Shown here piece by piece: positions 42,681 to 52,155 of a stretch of 64,000 nt of DNA. Where the stretch lies: contig NZ_FOMH01000009.1 of assembly GCF_900112575.1 (NCBI RefSeq), positions 47,289-111,288 of the forward strand, read 5' to 3'. Position 1 is the stretch's first letter, and every line of letters begins with the position of its first letter. Source of the stretch: Flavobacterium phragmitis. GTDB taxonomy: Bacteria > Bacteroidota > Bacteroidia > Flavobacteriales > Flavobacteriaceae. Under the pieces are notes generated by a model. That model was given only the letters and a program-made list of their open reading frames with translations, was not told the origin of the DNA and did not search any database. Both the position numbers and the translations under genes were made by a program.

Positions 42681-45600
42681 TTAAATTGTTGCAGAAGATT
42701 TATAAAATTTGTCTGCATATTGTGATGGAGTTTCTCCGTATTTTTTCTGGAAGCATTTACTGAAATATTTTGGGTTGTTAAAACCAACTTTATAACTTAC
42801 TTCAGAAACGGTCAGTTTATTTTGTTCCAATAATTGAGCAGCACGTTTCAATCTAATTTCATGAATAAATTCATTTGGCGTGCAATTGGTCCAAGCCTTG
42901 ATTTTTAAAAATAACATGGTTCGGCTGACACCCAATTCAGAACAGAAAAATGGAATATCAAATTGTTCGTTTGAAATATTCTCTTCCACAATTTTAAAAG
43001 CTTTTTTCAATAATTCTTCATCCAATGATGAAACCGTAATTTCTGATGGAATAAAACTGTCTTCGCTTGAAAATTTGATTCTTAAACGTTCGGTTGTGTT
43101 CAGCAGATTTTTAACACGAAGCCTGAATTCCATTAAATTAAATGGTTTACTGATATAATCATCGGCACCGCTTTCCAGTCCTTCAAATTTATAGACTAAT
43201 GAAGATCTGGATGTTAAAAGAATGACTGGAATATGACTGGTTTTTAAATTCTCTTTTATTTTAGAACACAATTCAGTTCCGACCATTTCAGGCATGATAA
43301 CGTCGCTGATAATCAAATTTGGAACATATTTTAAAGCTTTCTCAAAAGCAATTTTTCCGTTTTCGGCTTCAATAATGTTGTAGTCTTTTTTGAGTAAGTT
43401 TTTCATGAACTTTCTCAAAACCTTATGATCTTCAACAAGGAGAATGGTTTGTTTTTCTTCGTTGACAATTAAATCTTCGATATCTTCATTTTCAATAACT
43501 TCAGAAGGTTCTAACTGCGCCGCGTATTGCTCTACATCATCACTAATTTTAAAATCAGGAATAATTTCATTATCCGAAAGATGTTCGCGTCCCAGAGGCA
43601 GCGTTACCTTAAATACAACACCTCCAGTTGGTTTATTGGTGACATCAATCGAACCTTTATGGAGTTTTACAATGTTTTTTACAATAGAAAGGCCTATTCC
43701 TGTTCCTTTATTATAGTTTTTCTGAACCTGATTATGTGTTGGCACTTCAAAGAACAAATCAAATATTTTATCGATATGTTGTTCGGCTATTCCAACTCCT
43801 GAATCTTCAACCGCTATAAAAAGGTTTTCATGATCGTGATTGATTTTAATGTTGATTTTACCGCCTTTTGGAGTATATCTGAAAGCATTCGAAATCAAAT
43901 TATAAAATACACGTTCGAGTTTGTAACGATCATAATAAACTAGAATTTCATCGTCTGAAGTTTCAAATGTATAATCGTAACCACCGTCTTTGGCGTATTC
44001 TATGAATGATAAGTAGATTTCTCGAGTAAATTTGACAATATTCCCGTTTGCTGATTCTAGTGCAACCTGATGATTTTCGAGTTTTCTAAAATCCATTAAA
44101 CGGTTAATCAAACTCAGCAAATGATTGGCACTTCCTTCAATCACTAAAAGCTTTTTGTACATTTCATTTGTTCCGTTATAGTCGGCTAGAATCTGTTGTA
44201 AAGGCCCTAGAATTAAAGTCAGTGGTGTTCTGAATTCGTGCGAGATATTCGTAAAGAAATCCAGTTTAAGCTTGTTGTTTTCTTCAATACGTTTGGTTTC
44301 CAGATATTCTAGTTCCAGCTTTTGTTTCAATCTGGCTTTTGATTTCATAATCCAAATCAAGCCGTATAATCCCAAACCGATAACAATTCCATATAGTAAA
44401 AATGCCCAGATACTACGCCAGGGAGCAGGATTTACGATTACTTTTAAAGTTGTCGGTTTCTGATTCCATACTCCGTCATTATTAGCACCGCGAACTTCAA
44501 AAGTATAAGTTCCCGGATTTTGAATGGCAAAATTGGCTTCGGTATTTTTTGTAGTTGTCCAGTTGTTTTCTAATCCCGTTAAACGATAACTATATTGATT
44601 GTTTTTTGATCGAATATAATTGGGTATAGCAAAGCTTATCGTAAAATTAGCCTTATCATAGTCCAATGTTATGGTTTGCGTAAATCCAACGCTGTTTTCT
44701 AAAATACCGTCTTTGTCATTGGCATGTATCGTTTCATTTTTAATTTTCAAATCCGTAATTAAAACCTGCGGTGCATAATTATTCAATGAAATTTTTGTTG
44801 GATCAAAAAATGTAGCTCCTGATGGACTTCCAAAATAGAATTGATTTGAAGCGAGTTTTAAAGCCGAATTATCATTGAATTCGTTACTCGCCAATCCGTC
44901 CTTTTGATCGTAAATTACAATTGCTTTTTTATTGGTATTGTATTTTATAATTCCCTGATTGGTGCTGATCCATAAGTTTTTATCATCATCCTGTAAAATG
45001 GAATGAATAGAAGTAATAACTGTATTTCCAATTTTAAGATGAATATGATTGAATTTCTTTCCATCAAAATAATGAAGTCCTTTTGCTTTGGTTCCAACCC
45101 AGATTCTTTTGTCTGAATCCTGAAATAAAGTCAGAATATCATCACCTGATAAAGCAGCATGATTATAAAAGAAATGCTGAATGGTATATTTTTTTGGATT
45201 GAAGTTTTTTAACGGAATACGATTAAGTCCGTTTTGAGTTCCAATCCAGACATAATTTTGTTTGTCTACTAATATGGTTCGAACAATATTATTGGTTAGG
45301 AAAACAGGTTTTGTATTATCATTTCCAAGAATATCAAAGGTTTTATCCAAAGTATTATAGCGAACCAAACCTTTTCCAAAAGTTCCAATCCACAAAATAC
45401 TTCCTTCTGTTTTAAGCGAATAAACTCCAGTATCTTTTAATATGTCACTTAAATCTGAAGCAATTCGATTATCTTCAATTCGTTTTGAAATAGTGTTATA
45501 TGCTGATAGTCCTTTAGAAAAAGTTCCAATCCATAAAATATGATCATCGGAAAGACACATCGCTTTGATGTCATTTTTATTTGTTTGTCCCGTTTTGCTA

Positions 45601-46769
45601 TTGATATAACTTACTGATTCGGTATTTTTATTGAAGATTGTAATACCGCCGCCTTCGGTTCCAAAATAAATATTCTGGTTTTTATCAGTAATTATAGAAC
45701 TTACTACATCAAAACTCATTGGAATTTTTTTCGAATTCTGATTATAGTTAGAGAAATTAACATTGGAAATATCCCAAAGATTTACGCCTTTGTAATAACA
45801 GCCAATCCAAATGGATCCTTTTTTATCCATAAAAACCGATTTTACTTTGTCGATTCCAATGCTGTTATTGCTGTTATTGATTTTCTGCAGACTCTTGTCT
45901 TTCCCTAAAATATAGATTCCATCATAAGTACCAACCCATAAAGAGCCTTGATGGTCAATTACTAATGATCTAATGTCAGTATTGATTTCACTGTATTTAT
46001 TGGCTTCTAAAAACGAAACATATGCTTTTTGTTTTATATCGAAATTTAAAAGTCCTTTGTTTTTAGTTCCTACCCATAAATCTCCATTTTGACCTTCAAT
46101 AACCGATTGAACATTTAGAAGATCAACTGTATACGGATAATTTTTGAAGATAAATTTTCCGCCTTTTCTACTGGTAAGCAAGCATAAACCTTTTGTAGTT
46201 CCAATCCAGATTTCACCTTTTTTGGTTCTTAGAATGGTCTGAATATTATTGCTGGGCAATGTTGAAATATCTTCATCTGAATGAAAAATAGAAGTAAATA
46301 ATCTTGATTTTTTATTGTAAATGGTTAGTCCTTTAGAAGTTCCAAACCACATTTCATCTCCAATTTCCCTGATACTCCAAACGGCATTATTACTTATTGT
46401 CTGATTGGCTTTCGTATAAAGATATCTTGTGAATTTATTTGAAACGGGATCATAACAGTTTAATCCGTTATAAGTTCCAACCCAGATTTTACCCAAGTTA
46501 TCTTCTTCAATCGCTAAAATATCGTTATTACTGATGGAAAATTTATCAGAAACATCATTTCGATAAATTGTAAAATGACTTCCATCATATTTGTTTAGAC
46601 CATCACGTGTACCAAACCACATTTGTCCAAATTTATCCTGATGTATGGTAATAACAGAACTCTGCGAAAGTCCGTCGGTTGTGGAGATGTTTTTAAGACG
46701 GTATTTATTTTGAGAAAATAGATTCCCAAAAACAAATACAATGGTAAGAAGAGCTATTTTATATTTCAT
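42681..46769 (-). CDS. hybrid two-component system (HTCS) sensor-regulator of the PUL
   Basis: The preferred start is the ATG at 46769 (MKYKIALL), which gives 1362 aa with a signal peptide. An upstream ATG at 46805 would add 12 residues encoded by an intergenic repeat. The periplasmic part is a pair of seven-bladed propellers of two-component repeats (QMWFGTRDGLNKYD, IWVGTYNGLNCYD and so on), then a Y_Y_Y domain (about 720-785). A transmembrane helix follows at about 788-810. Then come the histidine kinase (H844 in ISHEFRTPL), the ATPase domain, a receiver (D1156 in ISDVIMPE) and an AraC-type DNA-binding domain (about 1260-1355). HTCS proteins bind an oligosaccharide from the PUL substrate and activate susCD and enzyme genes. 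Confidence 0.92.
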   Translation of the reverse strand: MKYKIALLTIVFVFGNLFSQNKYRLKNISTTDGLSQSSVITIHQDKFGQMWFGTRDGLNKYDGSHFTIYRNDVSDKFSISNNDILAIEEDNLGKIWVGTYNGLNCYDPVSNKFTRYLYTKANQTISNNAVWSIREIGDEMWFGTSKGLTIYNKKSRLFTSIFHSDEDISTLPSNNIQTILRTKKGEIWIGTTKGLCLLTSRKGGKFIFKNYPYTVDLLNVQSVIEGQNGDLWVGTKNKGLLNFDIKQKAYVSFLEANKYSEINTDIRSLVIDHQGSLWVGTYDGIYILGKDKSLQKINNSNNSIGIDKVKSVFMDKKGSIWIGCYYKGVNLWDISNVNFSNYNQNSKKIPMSFDVVSSIITDKNQNIYFGTEGGGITIFNKNTESVSYINSKTGQTNKNDIKAMCLSDDHILWIGTFSKGLSAYNTISKRIEDNRIASDLSDILKDTGVYSLKTEGSILWIGTFGKGLVRYNTLDKTFDILGNDNTKPVFLTNNIVRTILVDKQNYVWIGTQNGLNRIPLKNFNPKKYTIQHFFYNHAALSGDDILTLFQDSDKRIWVGTKAKGLHYFDGKKFNHIHLKIGNTVITSIHSILQDDDKNLWISTNQGIIKYNTNKKAIVIYDQKDGLASNEFNDNSALKLASNQFYFGSPSGATFFDPTKISLNNYAPQVLITDLKIKNETIHANDKDGILENSVGFTQTITLDYDKANFTISFAIPNYIRSKNNQYSYRLTGLENNWTTTKNTEANFAIQNPGTYTFEVRGANNDGVWNQKPTTLKVIVNPAPWRSIWAFLLYGIVIGLGLYGLIWIMKSKARLKQKLELEYLETKRIEENNKLKLDFFTNISHEFRTPLTLILGPLQQILADYNGTNEMYKKLLVIEGSANHLLSLINRLMDFRKLENHQVALESANGNIVKFTREIYLSFIEYAKDGGYDYTFETSDDEILVYYDRYKLERVFYNLISNAFRYTPKGGKINIKINHDHENLFIAVEDSGVGIAEQHIDKIFDLFFEVPTHNQVQKNYNKGTGIGLSIVKNIVKLHKGSIDVTNKPTGGVVFKVTLPLGREHLSDNEIIPDFKISDDVEQYAAQLEPSEVIENEDIEDLIVNEEKQTILLVEDHKVLRKFMKNLLKKDYNIIEAENGKIAFEKALKYVPNLIISDVIMPEMVGTELCSKIKENLKTSHIPVILLTSRSSLVYKFEGLESGADDYISKPFNLMEFRLRVKNLLNTTERLRIKFSSEDSFIPSEITVSSLDEELLKKAFKIVEENISNEQFDIPFFCSELGVSRTMLFLKIKAWTNCTPNEFIHEIRLKRAAQLLEQNKLTVSEVSYKVGFNNPKYFSKCFQKKYGETPSQYADKFYKSSATI

Positions 46770-46782
46770 AGCGTTTATTTTT

Positions 46783-46848
46783 TTGCCGCAAAGTCGCAAA
46801 GACACAAAGTTTATCTAATTGCTTTGAGTCTTTGGGTCTTTGTGGCAG
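46783..46848. repeat. TTGCCGCAAAGTCGCAAAG-type inverted repeat
   Basis: TTGCCGCAAAGTCGCAAAGA (start at 46783) faces CTTTGGGTCTTTGTGGCAG (46830-46848). It fills the gap between the beta-helix gene and the sensor gene. Confidence 0.7.
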
Positions 46849-46855
46849 TTTTAAC

Positions 46856-48484
46856 TTATTTTAGGCGTCTTTGTAATTGATAAGCGTAAAGAGACGGAAT
46901 TTTTTCAATTGACGTATTTAAAAATTCGATATAGGGGTCAACATCGTATTTGATTTCAAATTTTGCATTTCCATGAACTCCAATGATTCTGGCGAAAGCG
47001 CCGTCTTTCATTCCGTATAATAAAACAGGTTTTGCAGGATTTGGATTGGTAACTTGAACATTTAGATTCCAAAAAGTACTGAAAGGTCCGTGTGAAGGTT
47101 TCCAGTATTCAGCGCCACCGCCGCCAAACAAAAAGTAACTGTTATTTTTATCAGGGGTAATATGAACAATAATATTATCAAATAAATTTTGATGATTGGC
47201 ACCTGAATGCTGATCTAAAAGTGCATCGGCAAAAATTTCACAATCTTGATACACGTTTTTCGTCGCAAAAGTGTTGAAACTTAAAGGATGCACCGTTTTA
47301 TTATAGATCTTTAAGTTTTTGACCAATACATTATGAACACCGCCTAAAGTTACGGTATAATGCGATAAATGTGGTCCGTCGGTTGTAATATCCTGAACGG
47401 TAACATTGGAAACTTCTTCGGCCAAGATGCCACTATCTGCATTGGTGATTTTGACATCTTTTACCCAGCTGTTAAATAAGCGGGTTAAGAAAATACCATT
47501 ATTTCCGGGTTCCACGTGATGAGCAACTCTTGGAATATCTGGAAATGTAAAACGAATATGTTCGATTCCGACTTCATTTAAATGTTTCCATTCTACCAAT
47601 TGTGCCTGATAAACGGGTTTGATTGAAATAGTCAAAGGTGTTTTAAGCGTAATTTTTGATCCAGAAATCTTAACAATTTCAACTTGCTGTCTGACTATAG
47701 GAAGCTTTGGAAACTGCCAGTGATGTGATCCTGGTTTTACTTTAGCGCCTTGGTATAAATCTTTGATGATTTCTCCATTTTCGCCTTCTTTGTTGAATAA
47801 TTGTAACTCAACAATATCTCCAGCTTTTAGGTTTTTAACATTAGAAACATTGATGGTAAATTCTCCCATTTTTCCAGAATTGACTTTCGCCAGAACATTT
47901 GCTTCGGGTTCATATTTATCAAGATATGATTTTACGCGTTCTCCCGAAACTTGTGTCCAGATAAAACCTCCCGACCACGCATATTGTGAAAAAGGCAAAT
48001 CGACATTGTTTTCAGGTTCCCGCTGCCTTTTGTCAAAAGTGGTTAAATATTCGCGAAGTTCTGCTAAAGACTCAGGATCTTTAAGATACATCATAGGTCT
48101 TGGACAGTAGATTTCTGTTCCGTTTTCATCAGAACCAGTACCGCGCAGTACAAAATTGCTTCTTTCGATGTAGAGAATATCACTAAGGATAATTTTTCCC
48201 TTTGGTAATTGTAGAATGACATTTCCTTCAACAGCATTCGCCGCTTTAAAAGCTTTTAATAATGCTTTTGAGTCGTCGAGATGATCATCGGCTTTAACAC
48301 CAAAATCTTCTGCGTTGATAATTTTACCATTGACTTCAGGAATCGGGCTTTCTCCAAAGCGGTAGCCTGCATAACTGAAATCAGGGAGATAGTTTGTTTT
48401 TGAAGTAATAATTTTAGGTAATTCCTGCGCCAATATGGTATTCATAAAAAAGCCACAGGAGACAATAATGGCTTGGCGAATCAT
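46856..48484 (-). CDS. secreted right-handed beta-helix protein, possible polysaccharide lyase or hydrolase
   Basis: This 542-aa protein has a signal peptide ending ILAQ (residue 20). INAEDFGVKADDHLDDSKAL (about 57-76) is the start of a Pectate_lyase_3/GH28-like right-handed beta-helix. Repeated short strands (VKDVKITNADSGILAEEVSNV, VTVQDITTDG, VLVKNLKIYNKTVH) continue the helix, and HHVEPGNNGIF and DQHSGANHQN carry possible active-site His and Asp residues. I cannot assign a family with certainty; a DUF4955-like or PL-like protein is possible. It lies in the PUL between the sensor and uxuA. If it were a lyase it would supply the unsaturated ends that GH88 needs. Confidence 0.65.
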   Translation of the reverse strand: MIRQAIIVSCGFFMNTILAQELPKIITSKTNYLPDFSYAGYRFGESPIPEVNGKIINAEDFGVKADDHLDDSKALLKAFKAANAVEGNVILQLPKGKIILSDILYIERSNFVLRGTGSDENGTEIYCPRPMMYLKDPESLAELREYLTTFDKRQREPENNVDLPFSQYAWSGGFIWTQVSGERVKSYLDKYEPEANVLAKVNSGKMGEFTINVSNVKNLKAGDIVELQLFNKEGENGEIIKDLYQGAKVKPGSHHWQFPKLPIVRQQVEIVKISGSKITLKTPLTISIKPVYQAQLVEWKHLNEVGIEHIRFTFPDIPRVAHHVEPGNNGIFLTRLFNSWVKDVKITNADSGILAEEVSNVTVQDITTDGPHLSHYTVTLGGVHNVLVKNLKIYNKTVHPLSFNTFATKNVYQDCEIFADALLDQHSGANHQNLFDNIIVHITPDKNNSYFLFGGGGAEYWKPSHGPFSTFWNLNVQVTNPNPAKPVLLYGMKDGAFARIIGVHGNAKFEIKYDVDPYIEFLNTSIEKIPSLYAYQLQRRLK

Positions 48485-48520
48485 GGTTTTTGTGGTTGTG
48501 GTTAGTAAGTTTTTTTTGAT

Positions 48521-48704
48521 TTGCCGCTAAGACACTAAGGCGCAAAGTTTTTCTTTTTTTATTTAACGCAGATTTTAAAAGATTTAGGCAGATGCTCGCA
48601 GATATTCATTAATAAAATCTGCTATAATCTGCCAAATCTGCATGAAACAAAATCCTTTTAATTTTTTAAATAAAAAGCTTTGTGTCTTAGCGCTTTAGCG
48701 GCAA
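48521..48704. repeat. nested CTAAGACACTAAGG / GCAGATTT inverted repeats
   Basis: The outer arms 48521-48550 and 48675-48704 (TTGCCGCTAAGACACTAAGG... / ...AGCGCTTTAGCGGCAA) pair imperfectly over 30 bp. Inside, AACGCAGATTTTAAAAGATT faces AATCTGCCAAATCTGCATG. It occupies almost the whole gap between uxuA and the beta-helix gene. Confidence 0.75.
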
Positions 48705-48711
48705 AAAAAAA

Positions 48712-49896
48712 TTATAAAGATCGTTTAATCCCTATTTCAAGTCCGCGTAGTTCTGCAAGACCTCTTAAACGGCCGATTGCAGAATAACCCGGATTTGTTT
48801 TTTTCTTTAAATCATCCAACATTTGATGTCCGTGATCGGGACGCATTGGCAAAGTGCTGTTGTTTCTTTTTTCAACTTCCAAAATTGCTTTCACAACTTC
48901 GTACATATCAACATTTCCTTCAAGGTGGTTGGCTTCGTAGAAACTTCCTTCTTCATCACGTTGTGTACTTCTTAAGTGGATAAAATTCATTTTATCGCCA
49001 TGGCGTCTTACCATTCCTGGTAAATCATTATCGGCTCTTACACCGTATGAACCTGTACACATTGTAAATCCGTTGGATGGAGAAGGCGCAGCATTCATTA
49101 ATTCAATTAAATCTTCTTCTGTACTTACCACTCTTGGTAAACCTAAAATAGGGTAGGGAGGATCGTCTGGATGAATAGCCATCAAAACGCCTTTACTTTC
49201 AGCGACTGGAATAATTTCTTTCAAAAAGAAGAAAAGATTATCCTTTAAAGCTTGTCTGTCAATATGATTATAAGCACTTAAAGTTACAAGGAAGTCTTCA
49301 ACACTATAAGCTTCTTCTGCACCAGGAAGTCCAGCAAGAATATTTTGCTGTAACTTAACTTTATCTTCGGCTGTCATAGCTTCAAAATAGCTTTTTGCTT
49401 TTTGAATTTGTGTTTCAGAATATTCTTTTTCAGCTCCAGGTCTTTTCAAAATAAACAATTCAAATGCTGCAAAAGCGTTGATATCGAATCGTAAAGCTTT
49501 TGAGCCATCTTCTACTGTATAAGACAAATCGGTTCTTGACCAATCTAAAACTGGCATGAAGTTATAACATACACATTTGATACCACACAAAGCCAGATTA
49601 CGAATGCTTTCTTTATAATTTTCAATGTATTGAATGTAATTTCCAGTTTGTTTTTTAATGTCTTCGTGAACAGGAATACTTTCCACAACCGACCAAGTTA
49701 GGCCTGAAGCACCTTTTTTAGGATCACCGTCTTCATGTTCGATTTCAACTTTACGTTTAATGATTTCGTCGATGCTCCAAACTTGTCCATTTGGAATATG
49801 ATGTAAAGCAGTTACAATTCCGGTTGCTCCGGTTTGTTTTATATCTTGTAAAGAAACAGGATCATTTGGTCCGAACCATCTTAATGTTTGTTCCAT
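48712..49896 (-). CDS. uxuA: mannonate dehydratase UxuA
   Basis: This 394-aa cytoplasmic enzyme shows the UxuA signatures: TLRWFGPNDPVSLQDIKQTGATG at the N-terminus (in parts), GIKCVCYNFMPVLDWSRT, MAIHPDDPPYPILGLPRVVS (the metal-binding His and Asp), and MRPDHGHQMLDDL near the end. It dehydrates D-mannonate to 2-keto-3-deoxygluconate (KDG). With the upstream SDR and eda it forms most of the glucuronate branch of uronate catabolism. Confidence 0.92.
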   Translation of the reverse strand: MEQTLRWFGPNDPVSLQDIKQTGATGIVTALHHIPNGQVWSIDEIIKRKVEIEHEDGDPKKGASGLTWSVVESIPVHEDIKKQTGNYIQYIENYKESIRNLALCGIKCVCYNFMPVLDWSRTDLSYTVEDGSKALRFDINAFAAFELFILKRPGAEKEYSETQIQKAKSYFEAMTAEDKVKLQQNILAGLPGAEEAYSVEDFLVTLSAYNHIDRQALKDNLFFFLKEIIPVAESKGVLMAIHPDDPPYPILGLPRVVSTEEDLIELMNAAPSPSNGFTMCTGSYGVRADNDLPGMVRRHGDKMNFIHLRSTQRDEEGSFYEANHLEGNVDMYEVVKAILEVEKRNNSTLPMRPDHGHQMLDDLKKKTNPGYSAIGRLRGLAELRGLEIGIKRSL

Positions 49897-49918
49897 GTTT
49901 ATAATGTTTATTTTATTT

Positions 49919-50006
49919 CCTGCAAGGTTTCCAAAACCTTGTAGGTATGATTTTAATTTTATTGTTTTTAAATATTTATACCTGCAAGGTTTCCAAAACC
50001 TTGCAG
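49919..50006. repeat. two direct copies of CAAGGTTTCCAAAACCTTG
   Basis: CCTGCAAGGTTTCCAAAACC (from 49919) and a second copy from 49982 each form a small hairpin (CAAGGTTT-CC-AAAACCTTG). They lie in the gap between the SDR gene and uxuA. Confidence 0.75.
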
Positions 50007-50019
50007 AACCTTACAAATC

Positions 50020-50832
50020 TTAAATGCTCGTTGCTGCAAATCCACCGTCTACTTTTAAGATAGTTCCTGTCACAAATTTTGACATGTCACTGCAAAGGAA
50101 TAAAAGTGCTCCGTCAATATCTTCTGGATTTCCAAACCTTCCCATTGGTGTATGATCGATGATTTTTTCGCCTCTTGGAGTTAATTTTCCTTCTGGAGTC
50201 AATAATAAAGCACGATTTTGTTCGCCGATGAAGAATCCAGGTGAAATAGCATTTACACGAAGTCCTTCGCCATATTTTTGGGCTAATTCAACAGCCATCC
50301 ATTGTGTAAAGTTGTCAATCGCCGCTTTTGAAGCTGAATATCCCACAACCCTAGTTAAAGGCCTTTGTGCTGACGCTGATGAAATATTAATGATATTTCC
50401 TGATTTTTGTTTTGCAAAAAGCTCGGCAAAAACTTGCGTTGGAAGCATAGTTCCAATAATATTCAAATCGACTACTTTTTGTAAATCGTCGCTTTTCATA
50501 TCATAAATGGCCTGATCCGGCTGAATCGTTGCACCAGGCATATTTCCTCCAGCAGCATTGATTAAAATATCCAAACGACCGTATTTTTCTACAATTTGGT
50601 CTTTTACTTTTTCTAATTCTTCTTTGTTTAAAACATTCGCCTGAACAGCAAATGCTTGTCCGCCATTTGCTTCAATGTTTTTTACTGTGTTTTCTGCTTT
50701 TTCTAATGATTGAGAAACAATTCCCACAATAACACCTTGTTGCGCCAATGTAGCTGCAAATCGGCTTCCTAATACTCCAGCACCTCCTGTTATTAAAGCA
50801 ATTTTTCCTTCTAAATTAAATATTGAATTCAT
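50020..50832 (-). CDS. uxuB: SDR-type D-mannonate (fructuronate) oxidoreductase
   Basis: This 270-aa short-chain dehydrogenase has the cofactor motif TGGAGVLGSRFA (about 16-27), NAAGG, the catalytic Ser in ISSASAQ and YSASK (Tyr and Lys), and a GGFAATSI ending. The SDR-type UxuB (as B. subtilis YjmF, 278 aa) reduces D-fructuronate to D-mannonate with NADH. The place directly before uxuA supports this over other SDR functions. It is not the long-chain UxuB of E. coli. Confidence 0.8.
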   Translation of the reverse strand: MNSIFNLEGKIALITGGAGVLGSRFAATLAQQGVIVGIVSQSLEKAENTVKNIEANGGQAFAVQANVLNKEELEKVKDQIVEKYGRLDILINAAGGNMPGATIQPDQAIYDMKSDDLQKVVDLNIIGTMLPTQVFAELFAKQKSGNIINISSASAQRPLTRVVGYSASKAAIDNFTQWMAVELAQKYGEGLRVNAISPGFFIGEQNRALLLTPEGKLTPRGEKIIDHTPMGRFGNPEDIDGALLFLCSDMSKFVTGTILKVDGGFAATSI

Positions 50833-50854
50833 CTTAGTCTATTTAAAAATTCCA

Positions 50855-50945
50855 ATACTTTAAATTCCAAATTGTGAAATAAAGTATTTATGTTCTTGAT
50901 TATTTTTTTACCAAATTTTGGAATTTGGAATTTCAAAATTTGGAT
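50855..50945. repeat. AAATTCCAAATT-type inverted repeat
   Basis: AATTCCAATACTTTAAATTC (from about 50855) faces CCAAATTTTGGAATTTGGAA (50911-50930). Together they form an AT-rich hairpin in the eda-uxuB gap. Confidence 0.55.
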
Positions 50946-50951
50946 TTAAAT

Positions 50952-51614
50952 TTAAGCTCTAATGGTTTTAATCAATTCCAAAACTCTTTTGGTTTCTTCT
51001 TCGATTGTATCATAAGCTTCATCCTGCATAACTTTTTTACTGATTAATTTGCTTCCCATTCCAACAGCAGAAACACCAGCATTAAACCAAGTTTCAATAC
51101 TTTGGCTAGTGGTGTCAACGCCTCCAGTTGGCATAAAAATTAATTCTGGGAATACATCTTTAATCCCACTCATAAAATCTGGACCTAAAATATTTCCAGG
51201 AAAAAGTTTAATGAATTTTACTCCTGCATTTTCAGCCGCAATAATTTCTGTTGGAGTCATACAGCCCGGTGCGTAAAGTACTTCTTTACCTATCAAAAAT
51301 GAAGCAACTTCCGGAACAAAGCCCGGACTTATAAAAAAATCAGCGCCAGCTAAATAATACGTTTCTGCCTGAACCAAGTTTTTGATTGTACCAATTCCTA
51401 ATAACATACCTGGCAATTCTCCATTTCTAACTTCAATTAGCTTTTTGAAATTTGAAATGGCTTCAGGGCCTCTATTGGTATATTCTACAGCTCTAATTCC
51501 TGCATTGTAAAGTGTTTTTAAAAGCGTAACACTTTTATTTTCATCCGCATTAAAATATAAAGGAAGCATTCCTTGTTTTAAAATAACTTCTATAGAATTC
51601 TGAATTGTGCTCAT
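50952..51614 (-). CDS. eda: KDPG / 4-hydroxy-2-oxoglutarate aldolase
   Basis: This 220-aa aldolase has the Schiff-base lysine K136 in VKFIKLFPG, together with GIGTIKNLVQAETYYLAGADFFISPG (in parts) and PTGGVDTT. It cleaves 2-keto-3-deoxy-6-phosphogluconate to pyruvate and glyceraldehyde 3-phosphate, the last step of the uronate pathway. The length matches the family (E. coli Eda 213 aa). It is separated from the YhcH-like gene by 3 bp and from the SDR gene by 119 bp. Confidence 0.9.
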   Translation of the reverse strand: MSTIQNSIEVILKQGMLPLYFNADENKSVTLLKTLYNAGIRAVEYTNRGPEAISNFKKLIEVRNGELPGMLLGIGTIKNLVQAETYYLAGADFFISPGFVPEVASFLIGKEVLYAPGCMTPTEIIAAENAGVKFIKLFPGNILGPDFMSGIKDVFPELIFMPTGGVDTTSQSIETWFNAGVSAVGMGSKLISKKVMQDEAYDTIEEETKRVLELIKTIRA

Positions 51615-51617
51615 TTC

Positions 51618-52067
51618 TTATATTTTTACTTTGATTACAATTTTTTTAAGTAATCCTTCACCAATCATTGCAGTATGCACATCTTCAGGAAATAAGATGG
51701 CAAATTGTTTTTCCTGCAATTGAAAAAAGGTGTCTGGTGCATCATGAAAAAAACGTACATCTCTTTCCTCACTGTAATCACCGTTTGGATTTACACATTT
51801 TTCTCTTGGTTTCCATGCAAAAGTTTCAGGCCCTTTAATTGAAATCTGAATGTCAATATTTTTATCGTGACATTCAAAACCTTTAACGGCTTCTTCTTTG
51901 GTATTTCCTTGTCCAACAATTACAATTAGTTTTAAACCTTCTCCAATTTCAAAAGCTCCTTCTTCAAGATTGGCAATATCGTTTTGGTTTACATAATCAA
52001 ATGCCTTTTGAAAATTAGGATGAAGGCTGTAATACTTTGCAGCATTTTGTAGTGAATCTACTATCAT
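51618..52067 (-). CDS. YhcH/YjgK/YiaL-family sugar-binding protein
   Basis: This 149-aa cupin-like protein belongs to the YhcH/YjgK/YiaL family (DUF386). The tell-tale features are FEIGEGLKLIVIVGQG, CHDKNIDIQISIKGPE, DAPDTFFQLQEKQFAILFPEDVH (in parts) and the metal-site His residues. Members are proposed to be anomerases or isomerases of uronates or sialic acids; the exact role is not settled. It is the first gene of the uronate operon, with 3 bp to eda and divergent from the LacI regulator. Confidence 0.85.
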   Translation of the reverse strand: MIVDSLQNAAKYYSLHPNFQKAFDYVNQNDIANLEEGAFEIGEGLKLIVIVGQGNTKEEAVKGFECHDKNIDIQISIKGPETFAWKPREKCVNPNGDYSEERDVRFFHDAPDTFFQLQEKQFAILFPEDVHTAMIGEGLLKKIVIKVKI

Positions 52068-52126
52068 TCTGTATAGATTTTTCTGGTTTTAATAGTTAGT
52101 TTTCAATAGATAACAGAAAAAAAGAA

Positions 52127-52155
52127 TTGTTTTTTTAATGTTATGTGTATATTTG
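52127..52155 (+). promoter_or_regulatory. promoter of the LacI-type regulator gene
   Basis: TTG at 52127-52129 and TATATTTG at 52148-52155 are separated by 18 bp, a full Bacteroidota promoter match. The predicted start of transcription, about five bases on, falls inside the palindrome at 52156-52171. Confidence 0.7.

Noticed and set aside
46770..46805. Upstream ATG at 46805 for the hybrid sensor
   Set aside because: The extra 12 residues come from the CTTTGCG-type repeat; the signal peptide begins at 46769.
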